From positions 9,672,001 to 9,736,000 of the forward strand of contig NC_052616.1 of the NCBI RefSeq assembly GCF_016545825.1: DNA of 64,000 nt, given 5' to 3'. This document shows, piece after piece, positions 1 through 13,184 of this stretch. This DNA comes from Eucalyptus grandis (taxonomy: Eukaryota; Streptophyta; Magnoliopsida; Myrtales; Myrtaceae). Every line of letters begins with the position of its first letter. Position 1 is the stretch's first letter. The notes under the pieces are model-generated. The model saw only the letters and a program-made list of their open reading frames with translations, was not told the origin of the DNA and did no database searches. Both the position numbers and the translations under genes were made by a program.

Positions 1-2330
1 ATATCCATGATAAAAGATTACAGACACGTCGCCTTCATTTTACCAATATGGAATACAAACTGAAGTATCCGCACACACATATAAACTCGGCCAAAGGAGA
101 AAAAGACACATGGATATAGACAAGTTTTATAAACTAGAGGCGATAACCGATGGCTTTTGAGCATGTCAACGTCCAAGAAAGTCATTTTCGAAGCCGGTTT
201 CACCAATTTGAAGAATTGCAATGCATGTCCTCATTTAGTGAGCAACGTGTTTAAATATAATTTTCCAAGCACAAAACGTCATCAGATAATACGAAATTTG
301 ATTATAGTACAAAGCGGCATATGCAACATGGAGTGAGGTGCGCCCAAAAATTTTGTCGCTTCTCTCATTTAGCCAAATTTAAATGGACTAAAGTACAATA
401 TTTATGGTGGCTCGATTTAACCAATTATTGATTGGCATCTTGAATATATAAAGAAAGTGGCTCCTGAAAAAGTTCTCAATTGTTCTTATATGCGCTAGGG
501 CCTAACTATGTTCGACAAATTATGGGTTTTGCATTGATTGAGTTTCTCGATTGAGAAATCACATCACATCTTTGACCAGAGTATTGGGTCGGTCCAAAAT
601 ATAGGGAACTCTAATACTTGGTAGTAGCTGGTCTCAATGGATGCTAAAGCATTGGCGAAACGATTTGATCATTTCTAAAGCGCAATCGAATTAATACACT
701 GCAGTATACTGTTGAGACCGCATAGTGCAAGACGAATTGAATTATTCCTTTTCCTCCTCTTTGATTGTTGACATGTTTTAATCTTAAAAGTATCCCCAAG
801 GTATTCCAAAATCATTGAAGAAGTGTCCACATCTACCCACTTGCTAGGAGAATCGTAGCATCGGCACTATGCCCAAAGATCCTTGCGTGTTACAAAGAAA
901 AAGGACAACGTCACATAAAGGAGCAAAAGAGAAAAAAACCCAATTCAAAAATCATTTAACTAAAAGCAGGAATTGACCTCTATCGTTCGTGTACAAAATA
1001 TAACTCCTCACTCGTCAGCTCATCCAATTGAATAAATTAGAAAAAAAAAAATAAAGGAAGAAAAAAGAGTAGAACTTTGCGAGAACGAGAATTCCACCCA
1101 ACGAATTATTTTTCCAATCTTTTTTTGGACTTTACTGAAATGGACAAATCCAATCAGAGCAAAGAGAACCGGCTTTCTTTGTTTGAGACGTTGTTTAATT
1201 CCATTGCAAATATTATATACAGCTCATTAGAAAAACATCGCATGTTCATCTTACCATTTTCGGTTTTTATGGTTTAGTTATTGCCCCTCGTGTCATAGAT
1301 ATATCTGTACTCATATATCGATGTTCTGACGGTAGAGCACTATTACTAATTTTACAAGTACCTATTACCGAACTATTGAGCTCAAGGTAAATGTCACTAA
1401 GTCAAAACGTATCTCATATTCAAATCACGATGTCTCGCACTCATAATAATTTTAAATATCATGCCGGCCGCCCAGCATAAGTAAAGTCTCTCTCTTATGC
1501 ACGCCAGGACATCTACGGCTAGAAATGCGAAGAGATTAGGAACAAATGAAGACTTTCCTAAATCAATAGTTTTGATTTGAAAATTCATGATGGCACGGCC
1601 GGTATCAATGATCGAACTCCAGTCAACAACCTATTAATTAATGCACACGCCAGCATATTGTCATGATATAAAGAAAAGCACAGCACATTGATGCACATAC
1701 GAAGGAACAAGTTGAAGAATATTATGCTTCGCATTGATTGCGTAACCTAATGACGATGACATTTCAGAAGCAATCTTTAATTGTGATTTTGAGCTGAAAG
1801 CAAGAAAAATAAAGTTAAGAAATTCAATGATGTGATCTAAGTATAAAACCACTGAATTTCGGCGAAGGAGATTGCATCGCTAAACATTTCGCTCCGTACA
1901 AGATGCACACTCGACCTCAACTGAAATGACCCAAATACTCCCCTCGGATCGTATAGGGCGCTCGAAAATCGAAGTTCACGTGACTCACACACCCAGGGGG
2001 GGGCGCCACTGGCCGCCGGCGGGCACCGACGCCGCCCGTACGCTGTCTGGTAAAGGTGGGGCTATCCCATCTGGTGAAAAGGAAATAACGGCAAGTACTG
2101 AGATAGCTAGGGGAAGGAGGGAGGCGGGGACAGCCAGCTTATAATGTTAGTTAGGTCATAAATGAAGAGTAATTCATGACAGACTATAACTATTCAACTC
2201 GGCTCCACCCCGCCGTGCATGAAAGACAAGGGATCATCACGTGATGATATTTAAACCTTAGTACAGTTCAATAGTACTCCGGTTCTATCAGTTTTGTAGC
2301 TAGCTTTGGCCGTTAATGATTCGAGGGAGG
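1..2330. other. Gene-free AT-rich stretch
   Basis: No reading frame here resembles a known protein or shows splice-linked coding sequence on either strand; the longest open frames are 60-70 codons of mixed composition. A short GC-rich patch lies at about 1970-2130. I see no RNA gene. Confidence 0.6.
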
Positions 2331-2340
2331 TCCCGCTCAT

Positions 2341-2396
2341 CACCTTCTCTCTCTCTCTCTCTCACTCTTTCTCTTTTTTTTTTTTTTTTTTTTTTT
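2341..2396. repeat. (CT)n microsatellite followed by poly-T
   Basis: A run of CT dinucleotides passes into an imperfect pyrimidine stretch and then about 22 T residues. It is simple-sequence DNA with no gene attached. Confidence 0.9.
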
Positions 2397-2589
2397 CGAA
2401 TTTTGCATCCTAACCGAGTGGCAAACGTTAAATTGCACCATATAAGCTGCAATTAGAGCCTCTTTTTTGTTCGGAATAATTAAAAGTTCGAGTTTTCAAA
2501 TAAAGGGTTGCCCAAAACGAAGGTTTAAAAATTCGAATTCGTCAGTAAGAACTCGAAATTCGTTTTGTTCAAATTGAACGAAAGATCTT

Positions 2590-2915
2590 GTGGTAGAATA
2601 ATTATCCAAGAAGTCCTAAACCTTTTGAAGGCATGCTGATTTAGTCATGAACTCTTCAAATGTACCATTTTAATCCTAAACATTTTGATAATTTGCCAAT
2701 TTAGTTCCAAAATTTTCAATTGTGTTAATTTCTTCCTAAACTTATTATTCAAATAATTGATTGGAAGAACAGTATTAATAAAGTATCAAAAAGTTTATAA
2801 CTAAATTAGTATAATCATAACATAGTTTAAAACATAATTGGCATAACTAAAAAGTTTAAGATCGAATTAACCGTTGTATAATAAATTTAGGATGTATTGA
2901 ACAAGTTTCCCCGTT
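2590..2915. repeat. AT-rich dispersed repeat, MITE-like
   Basis: The first half has repeated phrases such as 'gtcctaaaccttttga' and 'cctaaacattttgat'. The second half carries complementary-looking phrases such as 'aaaaagtttataact' and 'aaaaagtttaagatcg'. This fold-back layout is typical of small non-autonomous plant DNA elements. Termini and target duplication are not resolved. A similar style of repeat occurs at 22860-23230 and 42650-42790. Confidence 0.45.
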
Positions 2916-2929
2916 CCTGACTAATGTGA

Positions 2930-4310
2930 CATTTTTCAAGAGTCGATGAATGCACTCATGGAAGGAAAGAAACGACAAGATATGAAAATGCGTTCGCGTC
3001 ATTAATTCCTCGACATCGATTCTTACCCTTAATATTGCGTCACGCGATCATTGAATACGAGCGACCCAAATGTTTGGCAACTGCACATTCCTCAGTGGAC
3101 ATCCGGGACATACCATGCGGAGGTCGGTCGCTTTATCTTTACTTTGGTTTTGTTCACTTATCAACTTCAGTTTCCCTAACCTAATCTTCGCATAGCATCG
3201 ACCACTTGATCGTTCGATAGACCCATGTTTTTCTTTCTTTTTATTTACTTTTCTTGGGGTCAAATCGAAAGACCAGATTGAAAAATCCCGCACGGCTCTT
3301 ATCTTCTGTACGGTTGGCCACGCATTTTCCCCCTGAAAAGTGTCGCGAAGTTTCGCCGATCCAGCCCCAAACGTCAACGTTCTTCTTTTTTTTCCTTTTT
3401 TATGAATTTTTCGTTTACCCTTTCTTTCCTTTCGCGGTAGTCAATTCAGCCACTGCAACGCTTCAAGTTTTAAGCGAAGCTCGTGAGGTGTGTGGGGACG
3501 GGGTCGCCCTTGCCGCCCCCCTGATGGAGGATGCAGTAGTCACCATCGGATTACAAAATGCAGCAAGGCCTCGCGAGTTAATTGAAACCACTTACACAAA
3601 ACTATATAAAACATTTAAAGTTTGATTTGCTGAAAAGGTACGAACAATCCATTAACAACTATCTCTTTGATTATTTAGCATATTTTGCTTCGAATGATTG
3701 AAATTTTTCAATATATCGATGGTGTCCTACATATGTTTTGGAAATTTATAAAAAAGATCTTCTTTGATTATCTAGCAAAGTGCTTTTGAAATTACTCGTT
3801 TGTCAACAAAGTCCAAATTAAACACTGGGAAAATAAAAAGAAAAAAAAAAAAAAGAAAGAGGAGAGGACAGTGATGCATGGTACTGTACTGTCGAAACAG
3901 GAGCGCGCTCATGAGCATCGGCACCTAACCAAAATCGTGGGCCCCACCCTCGCACGTTGGCCACCCCACCCTGTCGCCGCAGCTGTAAAAACCCGACAGG
4001 GTTCAAAACCCGGGTTAAAAGAAAATTTAAATTAAATCAAATTGCGGGTAAATGTTTTCCGCCAGCTATAAAAAGGCAAAAAAAAGAAAAAAAAAAGGAG
4101 AGAAATTTCTAACGGAGCCCGATTTGACCGAAAACGCCCCAAATCCTAGTCCCCTCCCTTTAACGGACGACGGGCGCGACCGTTAGGAGGGGCATTGAAT
4201 GGTCATTCAACACCTCGGAGGAGCGCCCTCAGTAACTCCCCAGCTTTTTCCGCCCCCCCTCGGTCAAACCGACGACCGAGGCCGGCCGGCCCGCCCAGCG
4301 CGTCGCGCTC
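2930..4310. other. Gene-free upstream region of the CRF gene
   Basis: Mixed composition with a GC-rich patch at 3880-4010. Short open frames exist on both strands but overlap one another, lack splice partners and match no family I recognise. The 3' part is distal promoter for the gene starting at 5485. Confidence 0.5.
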
Positions 4311-4315
4311 CGAAT

Positions 4316-4706
4316 CACGTGAACGAATCTCGAGGCCCGAGGGGGCGCGATTCCGAGTCAGCACGGGGCCCTCGGACCGGGCCCCATTCCCCCGTCACGC
4401 CACGTGTCGGAATCGCAGCCGCCGCATTTTGCGGCGCCACTCCTGAAATATCTCCCTCCGTTCATACTTCAGCGACGGGGGCGGGGAGATCCCGCCGGAT
4501 TCACACGGCGTCGTTTTTTTTACCTTTCATTTTACGGCGAGGGGGAATTAGAAAGAAGAGGGAACGAGAGAGGAAAATTCTTCTTGCGCACTAGATGGAA
4601 TTAAATTTAGAATGCGGATTAATAAATATTGTTATGGAATGAGTTACGGTCGCTGGCGACATACCCCATGCGACGACGCCGTTTTTTCTCGTCCCTCCCT
4701 ATAAAA
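4316..4706 (+). promoter_or_regulatory. CRF promoter: two G-boxes and a TATA box
   Basis: CACGTG occurs at 4316-4321 and again at 4401-4406 (as CCACGTGTC, an ABRE-like G-box). 'ctataaaa' at 4699-4706 is a canonical TATA box, which puts transcription start near 4730. Binding by bZIP or bHLH factors is inferred from the motif only. Confidence 0.6.
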
Positions 4707-4734
4707 CAGGAACGAGGACTCGGTCTTCATTTCC

Positions 4735-5484
4735 GCTCTGACTAAGCTCGACTCCGCTCAGCTCTGTCTCTCTCTCTCTCTCTCTGTCGCTGCGAAAGGA
4801 GTCGCCTTTCTCTTCCGTTTCTGCTCTGTTTTCTCGCCGTGCAGGGGTCTCGCCATAAGTGGCAAAAATCGAGCTTCCCTGCGATCGAGAGGCGTGGTGG
4901 GTCTCGGTCAGTCCTCTGCCATTTCCCTTTTTCCTGATTTATTTTCCGTCCTCGCCCATATCTTTCCCGGAAAATCTTCCCACCCGCTGCCTCTTTTTCC
5001 TCCCCCCCTAATCTTTTCGAGAGCACGCACCGATTTTTTTTTTTTTTTCCTCCTCCGATTCACACACCGTCCGCCACCGCTTTCTCGCCTTTCCTTGCTC
5101 CCGTCTCGGTCTTCGTCTCCCTGCCTCATCTACCGCACGCACTTCTCTCCCTCCTATCTTTCGCCTTTCTTTTTTGTTCTTTTCTGGGAGCTCTCTCCCC
5201 ACTGCCTTAGCTTGCTTTTCGTGGGTCTACTTTCCTTGAAATTGCCCTCTCTTTATTTTTATTTTTTTGTGCTTTATTCTTGGAAGGCTCGCCTCGCTTC
5301 CCTCTTTTTTAAGCCCATTTCCTCTTTGCGTTTCGACCTTCCACTTGAACTCCTCGTCCTCTTCCTCCTCTCTGTCTCGCCCTCTTTTCTGCTATCTTTA
5401 TATCTCCGAAGAATATCTCCCCAATCTTCCCCCCTCTCTCTCTCTTCGCTTTTGGATGTCATCAGTGGCGAAAGCCAAAATCTG
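4735..5484 (+). other. Long pyrimidine-rich 5' leader of the CRF gene
   Basis: Between the inferred transcription start and the chosen ATG there are about 750 nt, mostly C and T, including (CT)n at about 4766-4785 and T runs. The frame of the CRF gene stays open from 4894 because pyrimidine codons (Ser, Leu, Phe, Pro) rarely make stops. I treat this as untranslated. A leader intron is possible but I could not place one. Confidence 0.55.
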
Positions 5485-6483
5485 ATGCACCCCTTCTGCG
5501 AAATGATGCCTCCGGTCAAGTTCACTGAACACTGCACTCACACCACGCTCGTGAGACCGGACCACCATCTCAACAGCCCGAAGACCCGACCCGAGATGAA
5601 CCCGAAAGTCCTCAGAATATCCTACACGGACGGCGACGCCACGGACTCCTCCAGCGACGACGAAGAGGCCGAGCTGCTGCCTCGCCGGCGAGTCAAGAAG
5701 TTCGTTCACGAGATTGCTCTGCAGTCCGACGGCGGAGACAGGGACGCTGGCTCCGGGAGGGCTAAGGCGAAGCGCCGGAAGCCCTCCGGGAATCCCGGGA
5801 CTCCGGTCAGCGGCGGGGACTTGAAGGCGTCCACCGGCGGTGGGAAGAAGTTCCGGGGCGTGAGGCAGAGGCCATGGGGAAAGTGGGCGGCGGAGATTCG
5901 AGACCCGAAAAAAGGGACGCGGGTGTGGCTGGGAACATTCGGGACCGCCGAAGAGGCCGCCTTGGTTTACGACAACGCGGCGATACAGCTGCGCGGACCC
6001 GACGCGCTCACCAACTTCTCGACGCCGCCTGCAGAATCTATGCCGCCGCCGCCGCCGAAGAACGGTGTCGTCCCTCCTCTGCCGCCGACCGCAGCCGCCG
6101 CGACGGCGAGCAGCTCGAGCTCGGTGTCCGGCGAGGGCTCGTCCCGCCGCGCCTCTTCTCCGACCTCGGTTCTCCGGGGCGTCTCCGGCGAGGAAGCCGA
6201 CTCGCCGATGGGCGAAGCGGCGAAGGAGTCGTGCGTGTCGGAGAACTTCCCGCAGCCCTCCGCCCGGTCGGCGTTGGACTTGTACTTGCCGGCCGAAACC
6301 TTCGGTTTCCAGAGCTCCAGGTCGGACTTGTCCGGCTCCTTCTCCGGCCTCTACACCGGCGACGACTTGCTCGCTAATCTCGGCGACGATCTGGGGGCCG
6401 GGTTCGGGTCCCCTGACTGGACCTTCTACGATCACGTTCGCGACGTCGGGGACATACTCAGGTTGGACCCCCATGTAAAGTGA
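5485..6483 (+). CDS. Cytokinin response factor (CRF), AP2/ERF transcription factor
   Basis: Intronless gene for 332 residues. The N-terminal CRF signature is visible: VKFTEH at 11-16, then [18 protein letters not shown] at 44-61 and RRRVKKF at 67-73. A single AP2/ERF DNA-binding domain follows at about 122-179 ([18 protein letters not shown], then [19 protein letters not shown]), with the Ala and Asp positions typical of ERF-subfamily binding. After it come proline and serine runs and SPTSVLR, the SP(T/V)SVL motif known from CRFs as a likely kinase target, then an acidic C-terminus. CRFs act in the nucleus downstream of cytokinin signalling. The start at 5485 is chosen because CRF homology begins just after it; the methionines at residues 7 and 8 are alternatives. 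Family assignment is strong; which CRF member is uncertain. Confidence 0.95.
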   Translation: MHPFCEMMPPVKFTEHCTHTTLVRPDHHLNSPKTRPEMNPKVLRISYTDGDATDSSSDDEEAELLPRRRVKKFVHEIALQSDGGDRDAGSGRAKAKRRKPSGNPGTPVSGGDLKASTGGGKKFRGVRQRPWGKWAAEIRDPKKGTRVWLGTFGTAEEAALVYDNAAIQLRGPDALTNFSTPPAESMPPPPPKNGVVPPLPPTAAAATASSSSSVSGEGSSRRASSPTSVLRGVSGEEADSPMGEAAKESCVSENFPQPSARSALDLYLPAETFGFQSSRSDLSGSFSGLYTGDDLLANLGDDLGAGFGSPDWTFYDHVRDVGDILRLDPHVK

Positions 6484-6699
6484 GGAGAGCTTTTTTTTTT
6501 TAATTAAAAAAAAAAGCATTGAAAAACAGAAGGAAAAAAAAAAGGGGGAATCGCAAAAATAGGAATACATGAGTTTTGGAGGTTTCTCTTATGTGAATAC
6601 TTGTTTTGTGGCAAGGTTTTGTATCTCGGGAAAAGAAATATATATATATTGTCGACTGTGTTTGGTCGGCCTGTTCTTTTATTCAATTGCTTTCTTTTG

Positions 6700-9600
6700 A
6701 TTCGATAAATTAGTAGTGCAAGTACAAAATCATCTCAGCACGGCGGGTCGAGTACTGAACTATGCATGGTTTCGATGCGGATTAGAAAAGGCAAAAATGT
6801 AAAATCGGGTAATGCCCAACTCTGGAATATGTCTGAATTATTCCGTCCTTAATTTCGAATGTATATAAAAAAATTTTAAAGAAATCATCAGGAGATATTT
6901 AGCCCCTTTCTTTTTCTTCTTTTTTTTTTTGAACTTTTTTTTTGGGTCCTGGGGATTGAAGAAGATGCGAAAGGTTCTTGGTGGAGAAGAATCTTGACGA
7001 ACGCCGCGTGGCGCGATGCGTGGTGCGGTCAAGGTGGAAGCCACCGAATATGTGGTCGCGACCGAAGCTTCGAGTAGCCGGTATCTGCACACGATGCGAA
7101 ATTCGGAGGCCCGAAACCTACTACTACTACCACCACCATTTGCAAGAATAATTGCGAAGATGAAAAGGGGTAAAGTCGTGGAGATATGTTTGTGAGGTAA
7201 TGGATAAGATCGCGACCTTTTTTTTGTTCTTTTGTGCGTAAGGCGCCTCGCGCATAACTTTCATGTGTCGAGTACGATGCACCTCGAGAATCGACTTACT
7301 CATAGTGAATTTGGACAAGTAAATTTCAAGATTAAGTATGTAGTTGAGATAAATTGTGGATTGAAATTTGAGCACGCGATCTTAACACGCAATTTTTTAC
7401 ATCCATGACTAGTGCCTATTGGAGAGTTGTCTCACTCATGGTAAATTTGACATCTCTCACCTATTCTATATGCACGGCAATTGCCATGCTAGGTAAATAA
7501 AATTTGAGATTAGGCATGCATTTAGTACGATCAATTAGGTAGAACACATATTAAAATATGAACGTGCGGTCCGAACATACAGTTATTTACACCTTCAATT
7601 ATAGGTTAATTTAACGGATCTTAATTGATTTGTTGTCATATATTATAGAGTTGTTATGGAGAATTCGGCACTTCTTTCCCTCTTATGTTTGCGCGTGACA
7701 GGACATATTGGGTCGGTAAATCTCGAGACCAATCATGTAATTAATACAGTGAATCGGGTAAAAATGCGGCTTGAAAGTCCAACGAGCATCCAAAAGCATG
7801 CGAAGGGCAGTACCTTTCAATGACGGGTCAATTCAAGCCCGATGCCAATCAATCCACGTCATGTCTTTACACGATTGGAAGGAGGAGGAAAAAAAAAACA
7901 AAATTAAGGGGGGTAGAAAGAGAGATGGGTGAAAATTAAGTGGGGGGAGACATGAATGTTGAATAGAGGAATGGCTTTTTTTTCCTAGAAAAGAGATTTA
8001 CCAAAAACAAAAGAGAAGAGAGAGATTGGCCAAATTATTTCGTGTGGGCTACGTCAGATCGTCTCGTATTATGGTGGGATTGGAGCGACATTGAAGGGAC
8101 CGTTCCATGATGCGTGGTGCCGTCGTGTCCGTCGGTGAAAAAAGAGAACAAACAAAAGATCCGAGACCATCAACCCGTCCCGCCCGAATCGAAAAATTGC
8201 TGTCAGCCGCCGGTAGCCGGTCGTGGGGGCGTGGGCCCAGGGTGGGGGCATCTTCTTCCGTGTAGGCGTTGTATAGAACATTAGCATTAGCATCATTAGC
8301 GCTTCCCTTTAGCTGTCGCTTTAAAAGCCCCCATGATTTTTTTCCCACGTACGAGCCTCGTACAATCGCGTGCGCATCTCGCCTTTCTTTACTATCTAAA
8401 GAAACAAAACGTGACGGATTTTTAGACTGTTTGGTAAATTCTTTTCCTTCTTTCTAGTGTGTAACAGTGAGGACTGAGTTTGCGTGTGCCTCGATTAGTC
8501 TACCTACTCGAATAGGCCCGGGATGGAAACCCACATCTCATCTTGGGGAATTCCCTAAGGATGGGTAGTTTTGCCCATGTCACGAGAAGCGAAGTTTTGT
8601 GACATTTGGAAGATGCCGTGGAGTTCGATCGTGCAGAAATATGTAATTAGGGGAATCCTACAAAATTTTATATAGTATCAAAGTGAAGTATTTTGATTTC
8701 GAATCTTTTAGCCTTTACCATATATGGCAACTTTAAGGGTCTTCCCTCTCACCAAGTGACTTCTTTTCTACTGACCCTTTCCTCTCGCCTCTCTTTCCTT
8801 ATTTCGCCTACATAATCTTTGACTTCTTTTGTATTTAAGAAAATGTTTCCTACTTCATTGCGACATCAAAACAAAAAGTATATGGAATACAACAATAGTT
8901 GCTCCAAACTCTAATCATATCCTTATATATACATATATCGTTTTATTCGTTTTTTGCTCGAATTTTTTAACATCTGATTAAATTATGTTCTATACGTAAA
9001 ATATTTTTTCTATTTTATGCTTAAAAACATGTAATATCTAGTTTTACTAGACGTTGGAGTAACGATCTCTGCGAAGTACCTGAAGAGCAGTACCCAACTC
9101 GCCAACCAAACCCCTTTCATTATGCTCCCCGCACAGCCGACCGGCCGAGCAGCAGCGGCAGAAATCCGTACACCCTTGCGCCTCCTTTTTCTGGTCGATG
9201 AGCAGCTGCACGCAGCTACTCCGCACCATTCCACAAGCCACCCTAACAAAGAAAAATTCAAAATCGGCCATCGAATCCAAAGCTCCAATCTTTCACCACG
9301 TCCCGTCGAGGTCGGTCCCCACGTGTCCAGCCGGCCCGGGCCGAAAAGAGCCTCCCCCAGGCGCCGCCGCGCCCCTCTTTTCTTGGCCGCTCGTGTCGGC
9401 GTCCGGTTTTGGTATTTTACGTTGAACTCGTGCTATATGTAATCCCGGTGCAGATGTGATGTCGCTGTCGTATTGAGGGAGCATCGGGTAGAGTAACTCG
9501 CGGCCTTGTGGACACGATTCGCGGATGCGTTTTGTCGTCTAGAGCTTTAGTCAAATCGAATCGAGGATGGACATGTGGGTAGTGATGCCCGGCGAGCGAG

Positions 9601-12600
9601 AAAAGGAGCTTTCCCCTGAGCAAATGTTTGATCCGCTGAATGTGGACTAGTTCAATCTTGGCAAGTCGAGTGAATGAGCACGATATTGTCAATCTCAATC
9701 GAGCCACACTTTGATGGCATGCCGGATATTTTGTTACTCGTTTGTAGAGCTGCCGATCTTGAATGGACGGGGTATTGTATGGTTTTCTCACCATGTTATT
9801 TGGATTGGACTAGTACATGCCTGTATTACTTAATGCTTGGTAGAGTTTAGTTTCGGAAAAACGATCGAGTTCTAAGAGAAAGTTACTTCGGGTGGTAAAA
9901 TGATCGACTAATGTATGAAAAATTTTAGTCTCAATCCCCAGTCGTGTAATTATTGACTAGGGTTTAGAAAGAAGTTACCCATAAACAAAGATCCTAGTCT
10001 CGACTTGGATGACTTTCTTTGATTATACTAGGAACTCAGTCTCTTAGTTCAAAACACCACGCTTGATCGAATCACCGATGGAAATAAACTTCCGTCAATA
10101 TCAGGTAGGTCACAGAGTTCGGTAGACCGTGCCGATTTAATCATTCGTTTTGAACCGTGAGACGAAGGAGAGAGAGAAAGGAAAAGAAATTGAGCTTGCG
10201 ATCAATTCATGGCGGGCCAAATCTGAATCGTCAACAGGGGCCGCCGTAAATATGGAAGGGAAAAGGGGCGGGAGGTCATAAAACACCCCCACCAAAACTT
10301 GTGTTGCTGGACTTGCTCTTAATGGTCCACACGTCCTTTTCACTTTCCAGCGCTAGTAACTTTTTTTCTCTTTCTGCCCGGGTAACGTGCATGGTAATTA
10401 GTAAATTGGACCCCCACCTGTGTAGAAACAAGCAAACAAAGGTCGCCGCAACGGTATCAACCGATGCGTCGCTCTCATAAAAAATTATGGCCATACGATC
10501 CCCACGGCATTACTTTTGTGCAGTCTTTGATAGAAAGAGAGAGATTAAAAATGTTAGAAAAAGAGGTGAGAGTTATCGGAATAGGATCAAGATGACGCTC
10601 ACTCTAATATAATGTTAAAGCTTAAGCCATTAGATAGAGTGAGATTACGTATTTATAAAGAGCTTATAAACTCGTTGTTTAACAATACAGGACAATATAT
10701 CAATTATGTATCTCGAGAACCTTGATCATTTTAGAAGAAAATGAATTAAGAAATAGTGATACTCTATGTGTATTAATGAAGTTGGATAGACAACAACAAG
10801 ATGCTATTGGTCAAGAAGCACATCGACGGTCAATCCTCGACTCGCTTTCAGTCTACTGCTCTAAGACCCCAAACCACATTCAACGAGAGACCTCTGTCGA
10901 CTTAAATTTTGGGACATTTGATAGCGATTTCACAATTTCAAAATCTTTAAATAATCCCATAATTTCATAATCTTCCAGGTGATAGCCCTGACTTCTCGTG
11001 GTCCCTTTTTTCTCTCCCTCCAGCTCATCTCTGTCTTCATCTATCTTCCTTCCTTCCTTCCTTCCTTCCCCAAGAAAAGAACAAAACCACGATCATTATT
11101 TTTCGACGGTTTTCCGGCAGGTGCATCGTATGGCTCCTTCCACCTCGTAGTTTCGATCGGGAAATTGATAGGGAAAGGATGGAGAAATATACCCGAGCGA
11201 TGTCGACGCTCCAACTAAGTCAAAGACGATGTTGTCGTGGATAAGAAGATCCTCTCTTTTTTTTTCCAATCCACTTTTTTTTTTTTTGTCGGTTTTCCCA
11301 ATCCACTTGCAGGGGGATAATATGGACAAAATTATAGCATTAAATATTCATAAAAAGAAAAAAGTGACCCTCGAAAGATTTTTTTGTGGCCATGGACATC
11401 CAAACGTCTTGGTGGGGATCCGCCGGACGTGACCCCCGATTGATGCAAACCGTCAGTCCTTTCATGGCCTCAATTTTCTTAAAATTCCGTTTATGATGGT
11501 TTGAAGAATTGCACATGTGCCCATTGTCAGGGTCTGCTGTGTAAAAGTCGGTGGAATCAATACCGACCGTCGGTCTAAAAAATTTAGTATGTGGACTGAA
11601 TATGTGTTTTCGACATTTGAATATTCTAATGTCCTTTCTGGCGTAGGCTTGATTTTGACTCGAGATCCATAGCAGAAATTTATAATAGAGGAGGCAAACG
11701 AGGCTTAAGAAGTCTCGTGCTTTAATGTCATGAAATTTTTTGTGAAATTATCGTTGATTATTTAAAAAATTTAAGTGTTTTAACATTTTTAGATGTTGAG
11801 AGAGGGAATAAATTAATAACAATAGGAAAATTATATTAGAGATACGAATTGATGGAAAAAAATACAGGAGGGTCACGCGAATATACGATGAAGTTTGTGA
11901 GGTATTCGGCACGGAAAATCATTTGCCGTATACGCAGGCCTGCTTCGTCGTTCGGCCGGGTGACGTGGCGGGCAGAGGGACGGGGCGCGTCACGCGTCGG
12001 GCGGCCACGTGGCGCGGCCCCGGTCGTGTGAATGTGTGATGGGGGTTGGCGTGTGGATGGAGAGATTTGTGGTGGGCCCCGCAGGGGGCAGGGAAGGCCC
12101 ATCCTCGTGTCATCGCCCACGTCAGCCCGACAGGAGAATGGCGAGCGAATTTAATTAGATGCGAGATATTATGTCCTTTTCTCATTTATTTTATTTTATT
12201 GTATTTATTTATATTTTCCCTTTTTCATTTTAGGTAAAGTTGAAAGTTGATAGAGATGGAGACATGTCATGACTTTTGTGGTGGGGGATATTAAATGAAG
12301 GGTATCTCCCGCCGGGTCATCACGCCCCCGCGCACTCCTTGTGACCGAGGTGTCGCGAGAACCCGCGATTTTCCATCCTGAGTCAATCGTCACGTGATGC
12401 GATTAAGTTCCGCCCATCACATAGTCCAGATCAATATGATACATCTTGCTCTCGATCCCAATCGAAAAGTTTATGCCGATACAAGCTAATGGTATCACAT
12501 CATGTTTTTCTCTAGATCGAGGTTGAGGAAGCTCTCTCCAACCGGCATTCCGATTGGTGGGTTACAACCATTGACGTCACTCATTATAATTTTAAGTTAA

Positions 12601-13180
12601 TTCAATATGGGAGAGATGCCGGCAAACTGTAACCCACAAATTAGAAGGATGATTGGAGGAAGTTTAGGAAATATCGTGGCTCAAAATATCCCGGAGCCCA
12701 CCGAATCAGTCTTGGCCAACCGTTAGCCCAAACGAATGATGTGGACCGCAAAAGAATCAATAGAAAATCACACATGCCTGAGGTGCCCCATCCGTTCCAG
12801 GCCTAGAAAGGGCATTAGAAAAAGGATCAGCAAATGACTAAATGGGCCTGAGTGGAGCCCATTGTCTGGCCCGACAAGAGAAGGCCTTGGGCTGGCCCAT
12901 TGCTCACTATGTTAAGTATTTAATCACTTAACGTTTTTTTTGGTCGGAAATTAACCATCAATTTATAAATCATTGATCATCCCGGCGCAATAAAAAACGT
13001 GAAGAAAGACCAACACCCCACCAAGTAAATTATCACTTGAAATAAAATATTTGTTACTAAATGCATTATCGAGTTTTTTGAACACATAATTATCTAATGT
13101 CCCTAAGTATTAGTAGCAGCAGTTGTAGAAAATTTTGAACTAACCACGAAAGTTGAAAAAAGTTCATTTATTTAATAACT
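6700..13180. other. Gene-free region with GC-rich islands
   Basis: About 6.5 kb without a supportable gene. Open frames near 8050-8350, 9010-9800 and 11840-12240 are in locally GC-rich DNA, overlap on both strands and match nothing I know. CACGTG occurs at about 9321 and 12391 without a nearby gene. A degenerate direct repeat at 7285-7770 is listed separately. Confidence 0.5.
7285..7770. repeat. Three degenerate direct repeat units
   Basis: Similar phrases recur in order around 7310-7380, 7490-7580 and 7710-7770: 'gtaaatttcaagattaagta', 'taaaatttgagattaggca' and 'gtaaatctcgagaccaatca', each followed by a 'taa/gtaattga' type stretch and then a 'gaacgtgcggtc' or 'gagcacgcgatc' type end. Divergence is high. 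Confidence 0.4.
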
Positions 13181-13184
13181 TAGA

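Noticed and set aside
4894..5484. In-frame N-terminal extension of the CRF protein by 197 residues
   Set aside because: Composition is Ser/Leu/Phe/Pro from pyrimidine runs, and CRF homology begins at the later ATG; best read as leader.
5398..6570. 390-codon open frame antisense to the CRF gene
   Set aside because: It mirrors GC-rich CRF codons, is full of Arg, Gly and Pro with no domain, and the sense strand carries a clear AP2 protein.
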